Shown here in pieces: positions 36,334 through 45,739 of a stretch of 64,000 nt of DNA. Made by a program: the position numbers and the translations under genes. Source of the stretch: Flammeovirga pacifica (GTDB lineage Bacteria; Bacteroidota; Bacteroidia; Cytophagales; Flammeovirgaceae); contig NZ_JRYR02000001.1 of NCBI RefSeq assembly GCF_000807855.2, positions 1,853,881-1,917,880 on the forward strand, written 5' to 3'. Under the pieces are notes generated by a model that was not told the origin of the DNA, searched no databases, and worked only from the letters and a program-made list of their open reading frames with translations. Positions within the stretch are counted from its first letter, which is position 1; the number at the start of each line of letters is the position of its first letter.

Positions 36334-37638
36334 ATGACGATGACTTTTGATTATTTTATGCCTGCAGACTGTACAGGCACTACATTAGACGACTATTTAA
36401 AAGAGGCTTGGTTCCGTGATGGACCAATGATGTCTCGATACGAAATGATTTACTTTAGAGAGCACGTCTACTCTATTGTACCTATTCGTGTTGTCTTAGA
36501 AAATTTCCAATTTACTAAGAGTCAGCGTAAGCTTATTCGAAAAAACAACGAATATAAAATAAAAATCCAACCGCTAGAAATTACCCCTGAGAAGGAAAAA
36601 ATGTATGCGGAACATAAAGGAAGGTTTCAATCTCCAAACTCTCCTACCACCTTAAAAAATTATTTTTTGGAGGAAGGAAATGAAGAATCACCTTTCGAAA
36701 CATGGGAATTACAAATTTTAGACGGAGACCATTTAGCGGCCATCTCTTTTATTGATATTGGAGAAGAAGCTATTTGTAGTATTCTCGCACTCTTTGATCC
36801 ATCGTATAGTAAACAATCTTTAGGGATAACTTCTATGCTCTATGAGATTGAATATGCGCAAATGAGTAATAAAAAGTATTATTACCCAGGGTATGTCTTG
36901 GACGAAGATTCTGTATTCGATTATAAAAAAAGACTCAATAATCTTCAGTTTTTCTCTTGGACTAATTTTAATTGGCACAGTTGGAAACTTTTTGATAAAG
37001 AAGAGACTTCTAATCTTATGATTAGGGATAAACTGAACGGTCTACTCCAATATTTTGACGAAAGCAAAAAATTAGAGTTAGATATTGTTCAGAACGAAGC
37101 CTTTTTCTATAATGTGTGGCACAATACTTTTGATGTATCTGGTATTGTACCCTCCCCTTTATATCTAGAATGGGAATCTACTTGGTTCCATATTCTAACT
37201 ATTGATTATGCCATTAATGAAGAGGAAGAAGAGTTTTATTACTCTTTAAGACACTCACAGGTTATTTTATATGAAACAAAAGACCCTGAAGAAATTGCTG
37301 AGGCAATGCAAAAATGGCAAATGAAAATTCGAAATTCTGCCATTATTCAACAACAACACCTTTTTTCTCTAGAAGAAAAGTTATTGGCAGAAGGTATACA
37401 TACAGACCCTTCTAAAATGTTTTCGAACGGCAATAAATTGGATGGTTTTATCGAAATGGCTATAGAAGGGAAACACCTCACGATGTACATCTCTTATTAT
37501 TGTAATCAGAAAATTTTCACCTTACAAGCTTCTAATGACCTAAGAGATATTACGATAGATTCTTTTGCTACGGCTAAAGATTGTGCCAATACAATTTGTG
37601 AATGGATCAACCGTAAAACTTTAAGTATTGTCTTGTAA
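36334..37638 (+). CDS. Arginyl-tRNA--protein transferase-like protein with a C-terminal extension
   Basis: 434 residues. The N-terminal half resembles the ATE/Bpt family, which adds Arg or Leu from a tRNA to protein N-termini: 'RYEMIYFREHVYSIVPIRVV', 'FTKSQRKLIRKNNEYKIK' and, about 100 residues later, 'LGITSMLYEIEYAQMSNKKY' with 'YYYPGYVLDE', the GNAT-like acceptor region. The CC pair of eukaryotic Ate1 is absent. The last 180 residues (from about 250) do not match anything I know. The gene probably forms an operon with the M13 peptidase 29 bases downstream, which would put N-terminal protein marking next to proteolysis, though the peptidase is exported. Family call moderate. Confidence 0.55.
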   Translation: MTMTFDYFMPADCTGTTLDDYLKEAWFRDGPMMSRYEMIYFREHVYSIVPIRVVLENFQFTKSQRKLIRKNNEYKIKIQPLEITPEKEKMYAEHKGRFQSPNSPTTLKNYFLEEGNEESPFETWELQILDGDHLAAISFIDIGEEAICSILALFDPSYSKQSLGITSMLYEIEYAQMSNKKYYYPGYVLDEDSVFDYKKRLNNLQFFSWTNFNWHSWKLFDKEETSNLMIRDKLNGLLQYFDESKKLELDIVQNEAFFYNVWHNTFDVSGIVPSPLYLEWESTWFHILTIDYAINEEEEEFYYSLRHSQVILYETKDPEEIAEAMQKWQMKIRNSAIIQQQHLFSLEEKLLAEGIHTDPSKMFSNGNKLDGFIEMAIEGKHLTMYISYYCNQKIFTLQASNDLRDITIDSFATAKDCANTICEWINRKTLSIVL

Positions 37639-37667
37639 CCTATCACTTGATGTTCTAATTTGAGATC

Positions 37668-39680
37668 ATGAAAAGTTATTTACTTTTATGCTTGGCATTA
37701 ATCGCTTTAATGAGTTGTGAAACCGAGAAAGGTCACATCACAGAAACTTACATAGATTTGTCGGACCTTGATTCTGCCGTTTCGCCGCAAGATAATTTTT
37801 ATCTATATGCCAATGGTGGATGGCAAGAAAGAGAGGAAATACCTAAGAATTTAGGGAGCTGGGGAAGTCATAAAGCCTTAAAAGAAAAAAACAATCAAAA
37901 ATTAGAAGCCCTTTTAACACAAGAAAAAAAATATCCTGAGGGGTCTAACCAAGCCAAAGCGATTCAATTTTATAAGGTGGGTATGGACTCTTCAAGAATT
38001 AATAACGAAAGCTATTCACCTTTAGTGAATTTTTTAAACGACATCAAGCATATCAAAAACTATTTTGATCTTCAAGACATGGTGGTTCGTTTTCATAAAA
38101 TTCAAATACATCCTTTTTTTAGACCTACCATATTTCAAGATCAGAAAAATAAAAATCAACAAGCTGTTTATGTTGAATTTGAGGGTATGAGTATTCCTAA
38201 CCCTAATTTTTATCTTATGCTAGATTCTATATCTATCCGTAATAGGAAAGATTATCAGCATCATGTTGAAAAAATGTTCCACCTTTTGGGGTATGACAAA
38301 GATGAAAGTAAGAAAAAGGCCAAAAACGCTTACCAAATTGAACATGATATTGCTCAAGCATATAAAACATCCACTAATAATCAACAAAATTCTAATTACT
38401 ACAACCCTAAAACATTAGAAGAACTCACAAATATTTGTCAAACATTTTTATGGGGTGAATATTTCAAAGCTCTTCAGATTAAGACTGAAAGTGTTATCGT
38501 TACCAATCCAGAGTATTTTAAAAATATTGATGCCATTATTTTAAAAAATGGTTTAGATAAAGTGAAAGACTATTTACTTTGGAGACTTTTACATTTTTCT
38601 GCCCCTCACCTTTCTGATGAGTTTGTACAAGAAGACTTCTCCTTTTTTGGGAAGATAAGTTATGGGTTGGTTGTAATGCCTCCTCGATGGAAAAGAGTAC
38701 TGAAAGAAACCAATAAAGCGCTTGGGTTTGCTGTTGGTGAAATTTATATAGAAAATCAATTTTCTACTGTTGAAAAACAACAAGTAGAATCCCTAATCAA
38801 TAATATTCTCAGCACGGCAGAAAAACGACTAAATAATGTCTCGTGGATGTCTCCTGAAGCTTTAAAAATTGCAAAGTTGAAGTTGAAAGGATTGCATATG
38901 AAAATAGGATATCCAGAACAATTCCCTTCTTATACTTCTTTAGAATTAACAGACGATTATTTGTCTAATATCTTTAAGGTAAATGAATGGTCATTTCATC
39001 AAAAAGTAGCTTCTTTAGGAGCTCCAGTTGATAAAAACCGATGGATTATACCTCCTCAATCTGTCAATGCTTATTACAACACTTTAAATAATGAGTTTGT
39101 TATAGCAGCAGGTATATTACAGCCTCCTTTTTATACTCCTAATGCCGATGATGCTATCAATTATGGGGCTATTGGTGCAGTTATAGCACACGAAATTACT
39201 CATGGATTTGATGATATAGGAAGACAATACAATGAAAATGGTGATCCAATCAATTGGTGGACTCAAAAGGACTATATCAAGTTTAACCAAAGAACTCGTA
39301 TTCTTATCAACCAATACAATAAATACGAACCTCTTCCTGGTTATTTTGTAAATGGGCAACTTACATTAAATGAAAACATAGCAGATTTAAGTGGTTTATC
39401 ATTAGCTTATAATACATTTAGTGCTTTCAATAAACAGCACAATAAGATCGATGGGTTTACTCCTGAACAACGTTTTTTCCTATCATGGGCTAAAGTATGG
39501 AGATCTAAAACACGAATTGAAGTACTTAGAGATAAGCTTGTGACTGAATCTCATGCACCGGGAGAATACAGAGTAAATGGGCCTTTATCTAACTTTGAAG
39601 GTTTTTACAAAGCATTTGATGTAAAAGAAGGGAATGGTATGTGGAGACCAGAAAAGGATAGAGTAAGTATTTGGTACTAA
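37668..39680 (+). CDS. M13 family zinc metallopeptidase lipoprotein (neprilysin-like)
   Basis: 670 residues, normal for family M13. The signal ends in a lipobox-like 'LIALMSCETE', so it is probably anchored to a membrane facing the periplasm or surface. The zinc motif HEITH is at residues 508-512 and the third ligand Glu569 is in 'NENIADLSGLSLAYN'. The family substrate motif 'NAYYNTLNNEFVIAAGILQ' and the closing 'VNGPLSNFEGFYKAFDVKEG' with a Trp near the end ('VSIWY') are present. It cleaves peptides before hydrophobic residues. It follows the ATE-like gene by 29 bases and meets recX tail to tail with only 19 bases between, without a visible terminator. Confidence 0.95.
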   Translation: MKSYLLLCLALIALMSCETEKGHITETYIDLSDLDSAVSPQDNFYLYANGGWQEREEIPKNLGSWGSHKALKEKNNQKLEALLTQEKKYPEGSNQAKAIQFYKVGMDSSRINNESYSPLVNFLNDIKHIKNYFDLQDMVVRFHKIQIHPFFRPTIFQDQKNKNQQAVYVEFEGMSIPNPNFYLMLDSISIRNRKDYQHHVEKMFHLLGYDKDESKKKAKNAYQIEHDIAQAYKTSTNNQQNSNYYNPKTLEELTNICQTFLWGEYFKALQIKTESVIVTNPEYFKNIDAIILKNGLDKVKDYLLWRLLHFSAPHLSDEFVQEDFSFFGKISYGLVVMPPRWKRVLKETNKALGFAVGEIYIENQFSTVEKQQVESLINNILSTAEKRLNNVSWMSPEALKIAKLKLKGLHMKIGYPEQFPSYTSLELTDDYLSNIFKVNEWSFHQKVASLGAPVDKNRWIIPPQSVNAYYNTLNNEFVIAAGILQPPFYTPNADDAINYGAIGAVIAHEITHGFDDIGRQYNENGDPINWWTQKDYIKFNQRTRILINQYNKYEPLPGYFVNGQLTLNENIADLSGLSLAYNTFSAFNKQHNKIDGFTPEQRFFLSWAKVWRSKTRIEVLRDKLVTESHAPGEYRVNGPLSNFEGFYKAFDVKEGNGMWRPEKDRVSIWY

Positions 39681-39699
39681 GATTAACTTCCCTATACTT

Positions 39700-40188
39700 C
39701 TAGTTTTTTTCTATCAATTCATAAATAGCATCTTCTGCTGCATTATAACAGATTTCAGGTTCGAAACCTTTACCTGCTAAATATTGAAGTGTCTTACCTT
39801 TTAGAATATGTTTTTGGTCTTCTTTAGAAAGAAGTTGCTCTAACTTTTTTAGTGCTAGTTTTAATGCCATATCATAATATTCTTGTTCAGGAATTTCTGT
39901 TTCCATGGCTTTTTTCCCCATTTCCTGATCAATACCTTTTTGATACAAGGCCATTGATATTTTTCTTTTGCCCCATTTATTTCCTCGGAACTTGCCTCTC
40001 ACAAAAGACGCTGCAAACCTTTCTTCGTTCCAAAACTTATTATCTCTTAGCCACTCTAAAATTGTCTCCCAATGTTCCTCGGGACACTCCCATTTTTCCA
40101 ATCGTTTTATAATATCTTGACGACAACGATCTTGGTAAGAACAATATCCAGAAATTTTTGGTAGAAGTTGTTTGACAATCCTGTCCAT
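39700..40188 (-). CDS. recX: RecX regulatory protein
   Basis: 162 residues from the ATG at 40188 (MDRIVKQLLPKISGY). A longer frame opens at 40257, but its first codons overlap the terminator hairpin of ppk1 (40212-40236), so the shorter form is right. The helical repeats typical of RecX are visible: 'YQDRCRQDIIKRLEKW', 'WLRDNKFWNEERFAASFVRG', 'GKRKISMALYQKGID'. RecX binds RecA filaments and controls recombinase activity. recA is not in this window, so the frequent recA-recX pairing does not hold here. Confidence 0.88.
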   Translation of the reverse strand: MDRIVKQLLPKISGYCSYQDRCRQDIIKRLEKWECPEEHWETILEWLRDNKFWNEERFAASFVRGKFRGNKWGKRKISMALYQKGIDQEMGKKAMETEIPEQEYYDMALKLALKKLEQLLSKEDQKHILKGKTLQYLAGKGFEPEICYNAAEDAIYELIEKN

Positions 40189-40211
40189 AATCAATGAAAT
40201 AAATTTTGAGT

Positions 40212-40236
40212 AAAAAAAACCAGAGACAAACTCTGG
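40212..40236 (-). terminator. Terminator of ppk1
   Basis: On the minus strand, CCAGAG pairs with CTCTGG around a five-base loop and is followed by eight T residues. Confidence 0.85.
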
Positions 40237-40242
40237 AAAGTT

Positions 40243-40282
40243 ACCTGAGTTTAACAAGATGATTTTCTCCTAAAACTCAGGT
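40243..40282. other. Inverted repeat between ppk1 and its terminator
   Basis: ACCTGAGTTT (40243-40252) is an exact inverted copy of AAACTCAGGT (40273-40282) with a 20-base loop. It sits between the ppk1 stop and the terminator, so it would form a second 3'-end hairpin on the ppk1 mRNA. Confidence 0.6.
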
Positions 40283-40301
40283 ATATATTTTGACAAATAA
40301 T

Positions 40302-42422
40302 TTAGAAAATTTTCGCTTTGTTGACGATCTTCTGAGTTACATTATAAAACTCTTTGAATACATCAAATGGCTTTTCACCATTTTCTCTTGTCATTTTAGA
40401 ATAAGAACCATCTTCATTCATCACAAAGCTATTGATGTTATCCTTTAAATTATAATCTAAGATATTGATCGCTTCTTTTTTACAAAGCGGATCTACTATT
40501 TCAAATTGAGATTCAATTCTTCTATCGAAAGATCTTGTCATAGCATCTGCAGAACCACCATAAATAATTGGTTCTCCTTCATTATGGAAATAAAACAGAC
40601 GAGTATGTTCTAAATAATCTCCAACTATTGATTTTACTTCAATGTTCTCACTTAATCCTTTTCTTCCTGGACGAATACAGCAAATACCACGAATTATTAA
40701 TCGGATAGGTACCCCAGCTTGAGATGCTGCATATAAGGCATCCATCAGTTTATCATCTTGTAAAGAGTTGACTTTGATTACAATTCCAGATGAAAGACCA
40801 TCCTTAGCATTTTTCACCTCTTGTTCGATTAGATCAATAAACCCTTTTCTCATTTGCCTAGGGGCAGTCAAGAGTTTGTTGTATCGTTTTGGTTGAGAGT
40901 GCCCTGTGATGGCATTAAAGAACTCAGAAACATCTTCACCGTAAGCATCATTCGTGGTAATCAAGCCAATATCAGTATAAAGCTTAGCTGTAGATTCATT
41001 ATAGTTACCAGAACCAAGATGAACATATCTCCTCACCTTATCCGACTCGTTTCTAACCACCAACATTAATTTAGTGTGAGTTTTAACAGCTGAGACACCA
41101 TAAATAACGAAGCACCCTGCCTCTTGTAATCTTTTGGCCTCAATCAAATTATTTTCTTCATCAAAACGAGCTTTCACCTCAAATAACGCTGATACTTGTT
41201 TACCATTTTCAACGGCTCTAAGTAATGCTTTTGTTACCCTAGAATCTTTCGCCAAACGATAAATGGTCATTTTAATAGCCATTACCTTAGGATCGTCTGC
41301 GGCTTGTTCCAATAATTCTAACATGTGGTCAGGACTATTGTAAGGGTGATGCAACAGAATATCTTGCTTTTTTAGACGATGAAAAATATTATCACTATCT
41401 CCTCTTTTAAAAGATTGAACTGCCACAGGAGTAGCATAATTAGGAGAAGGAGGCTGAAGGTAAGCAAACGCTTTATGACCTACGATTTGCCAAAGTCTAG
41501 TAAAATCTAAGAATACCGGTGATTCAAAAATATTGACATCACTAATATCAAATTTCTCAATCAAGGTTTCTTTTAAGAGTGGGTTTGGATTGTCTGTAAT
41601 TTCCATCCTCACTACTCTACCTGTTTTACGAGTTCTTAGTTTGGCTTTTAATTCATTTAAGAAATCAGTGTCAACATCATCACTTTCGTCCAAAGTAAAA
41701 TCACCATTTCTAGTAATTCTGAATGTGTCTACTGATTCGATTTCTACATTTCTAAACAAATGAGAAATATAAGACTCAATAATATTTTCTATAGGAATAA
41801 ATACCCAATAATCTTCTCTTTCTATTTGATAAAATTTGGGAAGATTCTTCGGGATTTGAACGAATGAAATTTTTCGTCTATTTCCTGTTTCTTCTTTTTT
41901 ATTGTTGGTTACTACTCCTAGTATTGTCAAAAGGTTATTTAATACTGGGAAAGCATGATAGGTATCATAGACCATTGGAGTAAGCATAGGAAAGACCATT
42001 TTTTCAAAATAGTTTTTCACAAACCCCTCTTCAGTAGGTGTTAAATCGCTTACATTTAAAATTTGGAAACCATTATCTTCAAATTGCGGAGAGAGTTCTT
42101 TTAAAACAAGGTCAAATTGTTTTTTGGTAAAATCATGTACATCAGCAAATAATTTTTCCTTGAACTGATCTTCTCTTAACCCAGAATAATCCAATCTTCT
42201 TTTTCCAAAATCAAGGTAATTATACAACGACCCAATTCTAATCATAAAGAATTCATCAAAATTAGAAGCTGTTATGGCTAAAAATTTCAGTCGTTCAAAA
42301 ACAGTACGAGAAGGCATTTGAGCCTGTGCAAGTACTCTATAATTGAATTGTAACCAAGAAAGATCTCTTGAGATATAATTACTACTATTGATTAAAGCTT
42401 GAATTTTATCGTGGATTACCAT
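40302..42422 (-). CDS. ppk1: Polyphosphate kinase 1
   Basis: 706 residues, the family length. The N-terminal domain has 'YISRDLSWLQFNYRVLAQAQ' and 'ASNFDEFFMIRIGSLYNY'. The catalytic half has 'MAIKMTIYRLAKDSRVTKAL', the phospho-His region 'AVKTHTKLMLVVRNESD', 'RYVHLGSGNYNESTAKLYTD', and the second His motif in 'FYFHNEGEPIIYGGSADAMT'. Ppk1 makes long polyphosphate chains reversibly from ATP and is usually membrane-associated. No exopolyphosphatase gene is adjacent. It is a single gene with two 3'-end hairpins. Confidence 0.97.
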   Translation of the reverse strand: MVIHDKIQALINSSNYISRDLSWLQFNYRVLAQAQMPSRTVFERLKFLAITASNFDEFFMIRIGSLYNYLDFGKRRLDYSGLREDQFKEKLFADVHDFTKKQFDLVLKELSPQFEDNGFQILNVSDLTPTEEGFVKNYFEKMVFPMLTPMVYDTYHAFPVLNNLLTILGVVTNNKKEETGNRRKISFVQIPKNLPKFYQIEREDYWVFIPIENIIESYISHLFRNVEIESVDTFRITRNGDFTLDESDDVDTDFLNELKAKLRTRKTGRVVRMEITDNPNPLLKETLIEKFDISDVNIFESPVFLDFTRLWQIVGHKAFAYLQPPSPNYATPVAVQSFKRGDSDNIFHRLKKQDILLHHPYNSPDHMLELLEQAADDPKVMAIKMTIYRLAKDSRVTKALLRAVENGKQVSALFEVKARFDEENNLIEAKRLQEAGCFVIYGVSAVKTHTKLMLVVRNESDKVRRYVHLGSGNYNESTAKLYTDIGLITTNDAYGEDVSEFFNAITGHSQPKRYNKLLTAPRQMRKGFIDLIEQEVKNAKDGLSSGIVIKVNSLQDDKLMDALYAASQAGVPIRLIIRGICCIRPGRKGLSENIEVKSIVGDYLEHTRLFYFHNEGEPIIYGGSADAMTRSFDRRIESQFEIVDPLCKKEAINILDYNLKDNINSFVMNEDGSYSKMTRENGEKPFDVFKEFYNVTQKIVNKAKIF

Positions 42423-42872
42423 AAAAGTTTTTGGTCGAGTTAATGTTACCTATGTGTGTAATTTCTTCTTATGTAAAATTACATAATATTAAATTAAAAA
42501 TTCGGTTTTAAAGATTTTAATTGACTTTGTTTTTTGCTATTTCATAAAACTTGAACTAGATGTAACCTTCTTCAAAAAAAGTGCTTCTAACCGAATGTCA
42601 TCTGAACTAATGAAGTCAACTATTATTATTAATATCACATTTTATTATCAGTTTGTTAGTAAGTTGAACAACTTTAACCTCATTTTTTTGATATTCTCAT
42701 TAACATCACCCAATTTTGAATACCACATCTACTTCATTTATCAGATTATAGAACACATCAAACCTAAAGGAGCTCATATCCTTCCGTTTTGATGTTTTTA
42801 TCTTTTAAGATGTATTGTAGGTTGTATCATTTTTTAAGGCTCTTACTTTGGCGGGTAAGTTTTTAATTTTCA
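42423..42872. other. Intergenic region between ppk1 and the aminotransferase
   Basis: 450 bases. The left part is the leader of ppk1 (minus), AT-rich, with no clear promoter. A short open frame at 42595-42792 is judged accidental. The right end holds the aminotransferase promoter (42822-42850). No repeats or RNA genes seen. Confidence 0.45.
42822..42850 (+). promoter_or_regulatory. Promoter of the aminotransferase gene
   Basis: TTG (42822-42824), 18 bases, then TTACTTTG (42843-42850), one base off the TAnnTTTG consensus. The ATG is 23 bases after it. Confidence 0.5.
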
Positions 42873-44180
42873 GTGATGAGAAAAAAATTATTAAGGGATG
42901 GCGCTAACGAATTAAGTTACGAAATCCGAGGAATTGTAAAAAAAGCAGAAATCCTTCAGAAAGAAGGAAAGAAAATCTATTGGGAAAATATTGGTGATCC
43001 TATTCAAAAGAATGCCTCTATGCCTGATTGGATGCTTGAAATTATTAGTGGTTTGATACAAGAAAACTCTACTTTTGGGTATTGTCATTCTAAAGGTGTC
43101 TTAGAAACAAGAGAGTTTTTAGCACAAAAAACCAATACACTTAACGGTGTTCAGATCACTGCCGAAGATATCTTATTTTTTAATGGCCTTGGTGATGCCA
43201 TTTCTAAATTGTATCAATTTTTGGTACCTACTTCCCGTATTATCGGGCCATCACCTGCTTACTCTACTCATTCTTCTGCTGAAGCCGCCCACGCCAACAC
43301 TACTCCATTAACTTATAAACTTGATCCTGAAAACAATTGGTATCCAGATATGGAAGACCTTTATTTAAAGATCAAGTACAACCCAAATATTGTAGGTATT
43401 CTGATTATCAACCCAGATAACCCTACAGGAATGGTTTATCCAAAATCAATTCTAGATCGATTTGTGGAAATTGCCAAAGAATTTAACCTATTCTTAGTAT
43501 CCGATGAAATCTATGCCAATGTAACCTATAATGGTGCAGAAGCTATTCGATTAGCAGAATACATTAAAGATGTACCTGGTATTGCTTTAAAAGGAATTTC
43601 TAAAGAGTTTCCATGGCCAGGTTCTCGATGTGGATGGATGGAATATTACAATAAGGAGAGTGATCCACAGTTCAATGCACTTTGTCAGACATTAGATAAT
43701 GCAAAAATGATTGAGGTGTGTTCTACCAAGTTACCTCAAATGGCCATTCCTAGGATTATGAAAGATCCAAGGTATTTACCTTACCGAATGGAAGCGAATA
43801 AAGCCATAGGTAAAAGAGCAGAAATAATAGCTTCTTTATTAGGCGATTTACCTCAGCTTACTTTTAATAAAACGTATGGTGCTTTTTACAATACTATTAT
43901 TTTTAAAGAAGGTGTGCTTAAACAAGGGCAATCTTTAACTATTGATGATCCTAAGTTTAAAGCACTTCGTGATGATTGGGTAAGTGAAGACATGCCGTTG
44001 GACAAACAATTTGTTTATAATTTACTAGCTTCCAAAGGTGTATGTGTTGTTCCTATTTCTTCTTTTTGCTCTGATTTAGTTGGATTTAGAGTCACACTAC
44101 TTGAGGAAAACGAAGAATTATTAACGGAGACATTCACTCACATTAGAGAGGCCGTAATAGAATATTGTAGTAGTAAATAA
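42873..44180 (+). CDS. PLP-dependent aminotransferase, class I/II (AlaT-like)
   Basis: 435 residues. 'WENIGDPIQKNASMPDWMLE' at the start, the substrate-region 'NPDNPTGMVYPKSILDRF', 'FLVSDEIYANVTYNG' with the Asp that binds the pyridine nitrogen, and the Schiff-base lysine in 'GISKEFPWPGSRCGW'. This order is that of fold-type I aminotransferases close to AlaT/AspC. The amino donor is not readable, but alanine or a broad-range substrate is likely. It acts in the cytoplasm. It is a single gene with its own promoter and terminator. Confidence 0.92.
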   Translation: MMRKKLLRDGANELSYEIRGIVKKAEILQKEGKKIYWENIGDPIQKNASMPDWMLEIISGLIQENSTFGYCHSKGVLETREFLAQKTNTLNGVQITAEDILFFNGLGDAISKLYQFLVPTSRIIGPSPAYSTHSSAEAAHANTTPLTYKLDPENNWYPDMEDLYLKIKYNPNIVGILIINPDNPTGMVYPKSILDRFVEIAKEFNLFLVSDEIYANVTYNGAEAIRLAEYIKDVPGIALKGISKEFPWPGSRCGWMEYYNKESDPQFNALCQTLDNAKMIEVCSTKLPQMAIPRIMKDPRYLPYRMEANKAIGKRAEIIASLLGDLPQLTFNKTYGAFYNTIIFKEGVLKQGQSLTIDDPKFKALRDDWVSEDMPLDKQFVYNLLASKGVCVVPISSFCSDLVGFRVTLLEENEELLTETFTHIREAVIEYCSSK

Positions 44181-44199
44181 TACTATTTACCATAAAAAG

Positions 44200-44230
44200 A
44201 AATGCCGATCAATATGATCGGCATTTTTAG
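44200..44230. terminator. Terminator of the aminotransferase gene
   Basis: AAATGCCGATCA pairs with TGATCGGCATTT around a three-base loop, with T residues after and A residues before. It may also serve the DUF5723 gene on the other strand. Confidence 0.9.
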
Positions 44231-44303
44231 TATTAGTAGTTGTTTATAGATGACAAGCATCCGTATATCTTAATATGAATTGATTTCTATTTATGATCTT
44301 GTA

Positions 44304-45710
44304 TTAATTATTATCGATTCTTTTCTGTAATGAAGCTGGAACATCATCATTTTTCACCTTACCAAAAGGTAAATTGATACCAAACCTTAGATTACCTCCA
44401 TTTACTTTACTGTAATCCATTGCAGCAGTAATGATATTATCAGACAAAACATATAATTGGAAACCAGGAAATCCTACCGAAATCATTCCTCCAAGGTTAA
44501 AACCTTTATATTTATTTCCAGTATAACTCACTCCTAATCCAAACCATTTTCCAAATTGCTTATCCACAGAAACTGTAACACTTGGGTAATATTCTCCTTT
44601 GTAGAATGTCTGTGAAAATAAGGCACCTGCTGTCGCTCTGTCCCAGAATTCATAAGTAGCTGCAAGATTAAAACTAGCAGGTAAAACTGTATTGTCTGGT
44701 TTTGTTCTTTCTAAATCATTAAAGGATATAGTATCGGTTAGAGAAGGGAAAACATTATCTGTTTCTCCGTTAATTAAACTTACAGGGTCCATACCATCAA
44801 ATGATACATCTTGAAGTGGAGCTTCATAATTATTTTGATTTTCTTCTTTCCAATAGATCGCACCAAGGTTAATAGCAGATGCTTCAAAAGTTAACTTATC
44901 ACTGAATTGATATGTGGCTCCAAAATCAAAAGCAAAACCTATATTATCAAATGAGGTAAATGATTTTGTTAAATCATCGGACTGCAAATCTAAATTCCCT
45001 TCCTCATCTACAATATCACCCAAACCATTAGAAGATACATCTACATTACCATTGACAACCAAACCTAAATTAGCTTCATCTTCTTGATAAATATTTCCAT
45101 TAATTTTTGCTTCAACATTATGTGTTCCGAAAAGTACTTTAACAGACGTACCAATAACCAATTTATCATTGATTCTATAATTACCTCCTAAGGATACATC
45201 TGCAAAGGCCACAGCATCTACAACGGATTCTAACTTTTGTTGCTGTCCAAAAACTTCTGGAGATGCTGGCCCTCTTAGCACAGTGTTTAAAAGACCCTTG
45301 GTATAGGTCATATGTTGTATGGTTGTATAATTCACTCTAAAGTTGAAGCCAAATTTATGTTTTTGATAATACAGTCCGAACAATTGAGTAGACAAAGCTG
45401 TCAATTCATTATTATCATTATCTAGCTGACCTAATAACCCATCAATATCTAAAAAAGTAGAATCGTTGGACCTATAGGTAACATCGCTTAGGCTGATTCC
45501 TGTGTAACTATGCAAAGACATATTGGAAACAGGAATAGCAATTGCCCATTTATTTTCGGATTGTTTACCAGGATTTAATCTTGCACTTTGCGGGACACTA
45601 TTCATAAAATACATCGTATTTACTTGTTGTCCCATCACCATCAAAGAAAGAAATAAGAGTGAGATGGTGATATATATAGCTTTAATATTTTTCATAAGGT
45701 TAGGTTTCAT
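44304..45710 (-). CDS. DUF5723 family outer-membrane beta-barrel protein
   Basis: 468 residues with a signal peptide ending near VMGQQ (about residue 28); Met6 is another possible start. The mature start 'NTMYFMNSVPQSARLNPGK' followed by barrel-like alternating strands ('FGFNFRVNYTTIQHMTYT', 'LGGNYRINDKLVIGTSVKV', 'FAFDFGATYQFSDKLTFEA') is the pattern of DUF5723 proteins, which resemble PorV/FadL-type barrels. The function of the family is not known. It starts 29 bases after the stop of the lipoprotein gene upstream, so the two are one operon and the proteins may form a complex at the outer membrane. Confidence 0.85.
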   Translation of the reverse strand: MKPNLMKNIKAIYITISLLFLSLMVMGQQVNTMYFMNSVPQSARLNPGKQSENKWAIAIPVSNMSLHSYTGISLSDVTYRSNDSTFLDIDGLLGQLDNDNNELTALSTQLFGLYYQKHKFGFNFRVNYTTIQHMTYTKGLLNTVLRGPASPEVFGQQQKLESVVDAVAFADVSLGGNYRINDKLVIGTSVKVLFGTHNVEAKINGNIYQEDEANLGLVVNGNVDVSSNGLGDIVDEEGNLDLQSDDLTKSFTSFDNIGFAFDFGATYQFSDKLTFEASAINLGAIYWKEENQNNYEAPLQDVSFDGMDPVSLINGETDNVFPSLTDTISFNDLERTKPDNTVLPASFNLAATYEFWDRATAGALFSQTFYKGEYYPSVTVSVDKQFGKWFGLGVSYTGNKYKGFNLGGMISVGFPGFQLYVLSDNIITAAMDYSKVNGGNLRFGINLPFGKVKNDDVPASLQKRIDNN

Positions 45711-45739
45711 AATTCAAGTTCTATAACATCAACCAAAAC

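Noticed and set aside
42595-42792. Possible 65-codon gene between ppk1 and the aminotransferase.
   Set aside because: AT-rich composition and Ile/Phe-rich product, no promoter, no terminator and no recognisable feature; likely chance.
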